Assembly (NCBI GenBank): GCA_937875275.1
Contig: CALNCC010000129.1
Location: forward strand, 1-35,879
Source of the DNA: an uncultured Dysgonomonas sp.
GTDB taxonomy: Bacteria > Bacteroidota > Bacteroidia > Bacteroidales > Dysgonomonadaceae
Direction: 5' to 3'
DNA: 35,879 nt
Part shown: positions 32,909 to 35,879 of the stretch, in pieces
How positions within the stretch are numbered: position 1 is the first letter of the stretch
Layout: the number at the start of each line of letters is the position of its first letter
Made by a program: the position numbers and the translations under genes
The notes under the pieces: model-generated
Database searches by the model: none
Told to the model about the DNA's origin: nothing
What the model saw: only the letters and a program-made list of their open reading frames with translations

Positions 32909-32971
32909 TAGGCGTTAACAGAAGCTTTATTTTCTGTCTCACCCTTAGACTTGTAGGGACGCCTACTTTTT
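32909..32971 (+). ncRNA. Three-way-junction-like fold after the acyltransferase gene
   Basis: TAGGCGT (32909-32915) pairs perfectly with ACGCCTA (32959-32965). Inside are two hairpins: ACAGAA with TTCTGT (32918-32923 / 32932-32937) and CCCT with AGGG (32942-32945 / 32955-32958). CTTTTTG follows. It could be a small RNA, an elaborate terminator or a chance fold. No promoter box was seen directly upstream. Confidence 0.3.
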
Positions 32972-33005
32972 GAATATCCAGCAATAGATGTCGAAATAAC
33001 GGATC

Positions 33006-33051
33006 AAAACAATAAAGGCTGAACCATAATTGGTTCAGCCTTTATTGTTTT
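33006..33051. terminator. Bidirectional intrinsic terminator between convergent genes
   Basis: A perfect 20-bp stem (33006-33025 with 33032-33051; core GGCTGAACC / GGTTCAGCC) has a six-base ATAATT loop, with A-rich and T-rich outer ends that serve as T runs on either strand. It lies between the acyltransferase (+) and the M23 peptidase (-) and can end both transcripts. Confidence 0.92.
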
Positions 33052-33073
33052 ATATATCAGACATTCTATAGTC

Positions 33074-34102
33074 TTATGAAATCCGAAGAGATTTGCCGGC
33101 TCGTATTGTAGTCGTTTTTGTTATATTATTCAATTGACACAGGCGGGTAATAGACGTTCCATATTTGCGAGCAATTGTAGATAAGCTGTCTCCGCTCTTT
33201 ATACGATGATATTGCACACTTCCCGAAGTGTATTTATTCGACGCCAAATATGTTTTTGTAGCAAACCGCGATCCTCGTGTATTAAATGATTCGGGGGTAA
33301 CAACATAAAGGTCTTTGTGGCAAACCATATTGTCAAAGTCTACGACATTTTTTGGATCCATAGCTTTGCCTAAATAACGAATCTCGAAATGAAGATGGGA
33401 CCCTGTTGAACGACCTGTATTGCCACCAAGACCAATAGGGTCTCCTGCTCTAACAACATCGTCTACATCAACAAGCCATTTGGACAAATGCCCGTATATT
33501 GTCTCCAATCCGTTTATATGGCGAAGAACAACATAATTGCCGTAACCTTTTCTCTCATACTGTTTCATTCTCACTTTACCATCGAATGCTGCATAGATAG
33601 TATCTCCGGTTAACACCTTTAGATCTATGCCATAGTGAAAACGACGACCTCTGATTCCGAAATTCGAAGTAACTTTTGTTGCATCGGGGGCAGGGTAGAA
33701 GAATCCTGTCAAATCAATCTCCATCGTGTCTGATGAATTTTTCAGTATGTCATAAGCATTCACTTTGTTAGAAACCCAAATGCCACCATACAAATCATCA
33801 GAAGGTATTTCATCTTCTGCCAGCATTCTTTGTTCCTGAATTTCTTTAAGAATGGTTAGGTCTCTCTTTATTTTGATACCATCGGCAAGTAAATTCTCCG
33901 ATGCTCTCGACACTTTGCTATGTCTTTGCTTATACTCAACCTCGACTCTTTGGTCATAATTGATAAAAGGATTATCTTCACTGTTCTCTACATCTTGAGC
34001 AAGTATGGTACTTGTCGAGGAAAACAACATCAATGTTGCCAGTGATAGTACTTTTATATGTCTTGTTGTTATCGCTAAGACGGTTTTAGTCTGATTCTTC
34101 AT
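33074..34102 (-). CDS. M23 family zinc metallopeptidase with C-terminal LysM, exported
   Basis: The 342-residue product is a peptidoglycan endopeptidase of the LytM/M23 type. It has an N-terminal signal peptide (VLSLATLMLFSSTSTILAQD after a charged start), a linker to about 135, the M23 domain (about 140-250) with zinc ligands His156 and Asp160 in RFHYGIDL and the HLH pair at 236-238 (SHLHFEIR), plus His205 in YGHLS, and a LysM domain at the end (about 296-342, YHRIKSGDSLSTIARKYGTSITRL). All catalytic ligands are present, so activity is expected, unlike the degenerate EnvC/NlpD regulators. It starts 8 bases after the ndk stop on the same strand, so the two are probably one transcript. Confidence 0.94.
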   Translation of the reverse strand: MKNQTKTVLAITTRHIKVLSLATLMLFSSTSTILAQDVENSEDNPFINYDQRVEVEYKQRHSKVSRASENLLADGIKIKRDLTILKEIQEQRMLAEDEIPSDDLYGGIWVSNKVNAYDILKNSSDTMEIDLTGFFYPAPDATKVTSNFGIRGRRFHYGIDLKVLTGDTIYAAFDGKVRMKQYERKGYGNYVVLRHINGLETIYGHLSKWLVDVDDVVRAGDPIGLGGNTGRSTGSHLHFEIRYLGKAMDPKNVVDFDNMVCHKDLYVVTPESFNTRGSRFATKTYLASNKYTSGSVQYHRIKSGDSLSTIARKYGTSITRLCQLNNITKTTTIRAGKSLRIS

Positions 34103-34110
34103 ATATAGGT

Positions 34111-34575
34111 CTATAATAACTCTTCTTTTGAATATAAAAAAGGAGCATTTGTCTGATTATAGTCAAATATCTCTTCTTTTTTAAAAAAACGTTTCAACTC
34201 TTCTTCAGCCGATGCTGTCGAATCTGACGCATGCACAATATTTTGTTGGCTGCTCAGAGAATAATCTCCTCTGACTGTCCCGGCTTCAGCCTCTCGACCA
34301 TTTGTTACTCCTATCATTTTACGGACAACTAAGGCGGCATCATATCCTTGCCAGCATTGCACAACCACAGGGGTTGCTTTCATCGATTGCTTCAGGCAAT
34401 CAAAAAACGGCTCATCTTTCAGATGTGCATAATGAACATTGAGTATGTCATCGTCAAGCTGCATCATCTTCATTCCAATCAATTGAAGACCTTTTTTCTC
34501 GAACCGGCTGATAACCTCGCCTATTAAAGCTTTTTGAACACATGATGGTTTTAATATAACGAGCGTTTTCTCCAT
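34111..34575 (-). CDS. ndk: Nucleoside diphosphate kinase
   Basis: Ndk passes the gamma-phosphate of ATP to nucleoside diphosphates through a phosphohistidine. The 154-residue product has TLVILKPSCVQKALIGEVISRFEKKGL, the RGDYSLSSQQNIVHASDS block with the active-site histidine in NIVHASDS, and TNGREAEAGTVRGDY. The normal family loop RKxxGxTNxxxAxPGTIRGD is slightly diverged (GREAEAGTVRGDY). It ends 8 bases before the M23 peptidase gene. A -7 box lies 41 bases upstream of the start. Confidence 0.96.
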   Translation of the reverse strand: MEKTLVILKPSCVQKALIGEVISRFEKKGLQLIGMKMMQLDDDILNVHYAHLKDEPFFDCLKQSMKATPVVVQCWQGYDAALVVRKMIGVTNGREAEAGTVRGDYSLSSQQNIVHASDSTASAEEELKRFFKKEEIFDYNQTNAPFLYSKEELL

Positions 34576-34615
34576 TTTTTGATTACTTGTAAAGTCCTTA
34601 AAGCACGGTCAGCTG

Positions 34616-34623
34616 CAAATATA
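34616..34623 (-). promoter_or_regulatory. Putative -7 box of ndk
   Basis: The minus strand reads TATATTTG, an exact TAnnTTTG match 41 bases before the ndk ATG. No TTTG is at -33. Confidence 0.5.
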
Positions 34624-34935
34624 CAATATTTATCCGATACGGTGCTTGTTATTATTTCCTAAAAAAGACAAGAGAGTATTGCCGAAGAGATGTTATAGAG
34701 CATATGTTAATTGGAAAACTGGAGTTGCTACCTTTACATGGACAAACGGTTAAGCGATAAAAAAGCATAACGTTATCGCATGAAAAAAAGGATAGTATAC
34801 GATCGTATTTAGGATATAAAACTATAGTTGAATATAACAACCAATTTTTTAAACATATCGCTAAATTTTTTGTCCGAATAAAGTTAGGGTATCTATATTG
34901 TGTAACTGTAAGATAATCAGATTATATTAAGCACA
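34624..34935. other. AT-rich intergenic region, no gene recognised
   Basis: No convincing ORF or RNA gene is seen; a 62-codon minus-strand frame (34652-34840) has no recognisable protein pattern. It holds a 7-bp inverted repeat, GCGATAA (34754-34760) with TTATCGC (34773-34779), and the second copy of a short repeat at 34871-34888. Confidence 0.6.
34871..34888 (-). repeat. Short dispersed intergenic repeat, copy 2
   Basis: The minus strand reads CCTAACTTTATTCGGACA, near-identical to 9573-9592 apart from a 2-base length change and one base. Both copies lie between genes. Confidence 0.35.
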
Positions 34936-34970
34936 AAGGAACGGAAAATCTTAGTGATTCTCCGTTCCTT
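34936..34970 (-). terminator. Terminator-like hairpin after the inositol-phosphate synthase gene
   Basis: AAGGAACGGA (34936-34945) pairs perfectly with TCCGTTCCTT (34961-34970); inside, AATC and GATT extend the stem past one mismatch. It begins 25 bases after the stop of the minus-strand gene. The T tail is short (TTTG), so termination may be partial. Confidence 0.65.
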
Positions 34971-34994
34971 ATTATGTAATCGGACTATTTCTCC

Positions 34995-35570
34995 TTAGTC
35001 GATAAAGTCTACTGTTTCTTCTCCAATCATCTTGCGAAGAGTGTTTTTCAACTTCACATATTGGATGAACAAGTCATGTTCTGCAATCTTGTTTTTCTCG
35101 TGCATAGGGCTCTTGAAGTAGAATGACAACCAGTCTTGGATTCCACTCATTCCGGCACGCTGAGCAAGGTCTGTAAACAATACCAAGTCAAGGCACAATG
35201 GAGCTGCAAGAATTGAGTCTTTGCAAAGGAAATCCACTTTCAATTGCATTGGATATCCCAACCATCCGAACAAGTCGATGTTATCCCATCCTTCTTTGTC
35301 GTCTTTGCGAGGTGGATAGTAGTTGATACGTACTTTGTGATATACATTTCCATACAATTCAGGATACAATTCTGGTTGAAGGATGTTGTCGATAACAGAC
35401 AGTTTCGACTCTTCTTTTGTTTTGAATGATCCCGGATCGTCCAATACTTCTCCGTCACGGTTTCCAAGAATGTTAGTAGAGAACCATCCGCTCAACCCCA
35501 ACATACGTGTCTTCAACATCGGAGAAAGCACTGTTTTCAACATTGTTTGTCCTGTCTTGAAGTCTTTACC
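34995..35570 (-). pseudogene. ino1: Inositol-3-phosphate synthase, C-terminal part (after internal deletion)
   Basis: Inositol-3-phosphate synthase turns glucose 6-phosphate into 1L-myo-inositol 3-phosphate. The matching frame begins at 35570 with GKDFKTGQTMLKTVLSPMLKTRMLGL, the conserved lysine-containing active-site segment; its first ATG is at 35543. It continues WFSTNILGNRDGEVLDDP, SKLSVIDNILQPELYP, YHKVRINYYPPRKDDKEGWDNIDLFGWLGYPM, the motif FLCKDSILAAPLCLDLVLF and the C-terminal helices. All of these are intact. The frame differs from that of the N-terminal part, from which it is split by a lesion at 35570/35571. In Bacteroides the enzyme feeds inositol sphingolipid synthesis; whether that holds here is not shown. 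Confidence 0.85.
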
Positions 35571-35879
35571 GCACCATTGATATATGGTATTCCTAAAGAT
35601 ACTGCCGCATAAGCATAGATGTTTGACGGAGCAAGATCAGGATGATTTTCTTTCAACCCTTTTTCAAGAGATGCAAGAGATTTGTGTACCTCTCCGAGTG
35701 GAGTGAATACTTCTGTACTACCACACCATATTACAATAATACGGTCGCAGTTATTTTCTTTCTTGAATGTTTCGATGTCTTTTTTCACTTGCTCCATCAA
35801 GTCCCATTTTGTAGCACCTGACTTCACCCAAGTTCCGTGAAGACGTTTTACGAAGTCCTGATCGAAAACAGCTTTCATT
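35537..35879 (-). pseudogene. ino1: Inositol-3-phosphate synthase, middle part (frameshifted and cut by window end)
   Basis: This frame runs in from beyond the window end and codes AVFDQDFVKRLHGTWVKSGATKWDLMEQVKKDIETFKKENNCDRIIVIWCGSTEVF, LGEVHKSLASLEKGL and IYAYAAVSLGIPYINGA, the NAD-domain part of the enzyme. The usual next segment (SPxx...PG/DTPAMWEF..., ending in the GKDFKSGQT loop) is absent: after NGA the DNA goes straight to GGTAAAGACTTC in another frame and this one stops soon after at TSRQDKQC. From memory of Bacteroides homologues about 22 codons plus one base (~67 bases) are missing. The product as written would lack part of the active site. Deletion in the genome or an assembly collapse are both possible. 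Confidence 0.82.

Overview
The window is an AT-rich chromosomal segment of a Bacteroidales bacterium, perhaps a Dysgonomonas- or Parabacteroides-like member; the genus is a guess. Three things point there: the parA-parB-DUF5683-LysM transglycosylase-relA gene order, proteins typical of the phylum (GH92 mannosidase, CarboxypepD_reg protein, PASTA-only membrane protein, OmpH), and many TAnnTTTG promoter boxes (the Bacteroidetes -7 element), some with a TTTG/TTG -33 element 20-21 bases upstream. I saw no tRNA or rRNA gene, CRISPR array, insertion sequence or phage gene.

Layout. 1-9.4 kb: the 3' end of sufB, a CarboxypepD_reg lipoprotein, an AraC-type regulator, a zinc-ribbon-less sirtuin, three tandem FKBP-related genes, an Lrp/AsnC regulator, and nadB-nadC for quinolinate-derived NAD. 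9.7-15.2 kb: manA, hemH, a GT4 glycosyltransferase and a convergent GH92 alpha-mannosidase. 15.4-22.3 kb: parA, parB, DUF5683, a lytic transglycosylase with three LysM domains, and a bifunctional relA/spoT. 22.4-27.2 kb: rimP, nusA, infB. 27.4-32.8 kb: ompH, murI, a PASTA protein, rluD, ddl and an acyltransferase, a group centred on cell-envelope building. 33-35.9 kb, minus strand: M23/LysM endopeptidase and ndk, then the 3' part of an inositol-phosphate synthase gene cut by the window end.

Two genes are broken as written. nusA changes frame inside its first KH domain, in a way explained by loss of one TA unit. The inositol-phosphate synthase gene lacks roughly 22 codons and changes frame at the join. 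Either could be a true mutation or a sequence/assembly error.

The most interesting non-coding signals are: (a) a full promoter followed by a terminator-like hairpin in the leader of rimP-nusA-infB, with a second full promoter just before infB; (b) a compact structured element between infB and ompH with a perfect 14-bp closing stem, two inner hairpins, possible alternative pairing and a T7 run; (c) a three-way-junction-like fold after the acyltransferase gene; (d) terminator-like hairpins ending 15-19 bases before the start codons of hemH, rimP and murI; (e) G9 and G10 tracts inside manA and parB. The FKBP trio runs from an intact active site, to a degenerate one, to a copy with no isomerase domain. 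Nothing in the window is a clear new defence or mobile system; the novelty is regulatory and in the FKBP-derived proteins.
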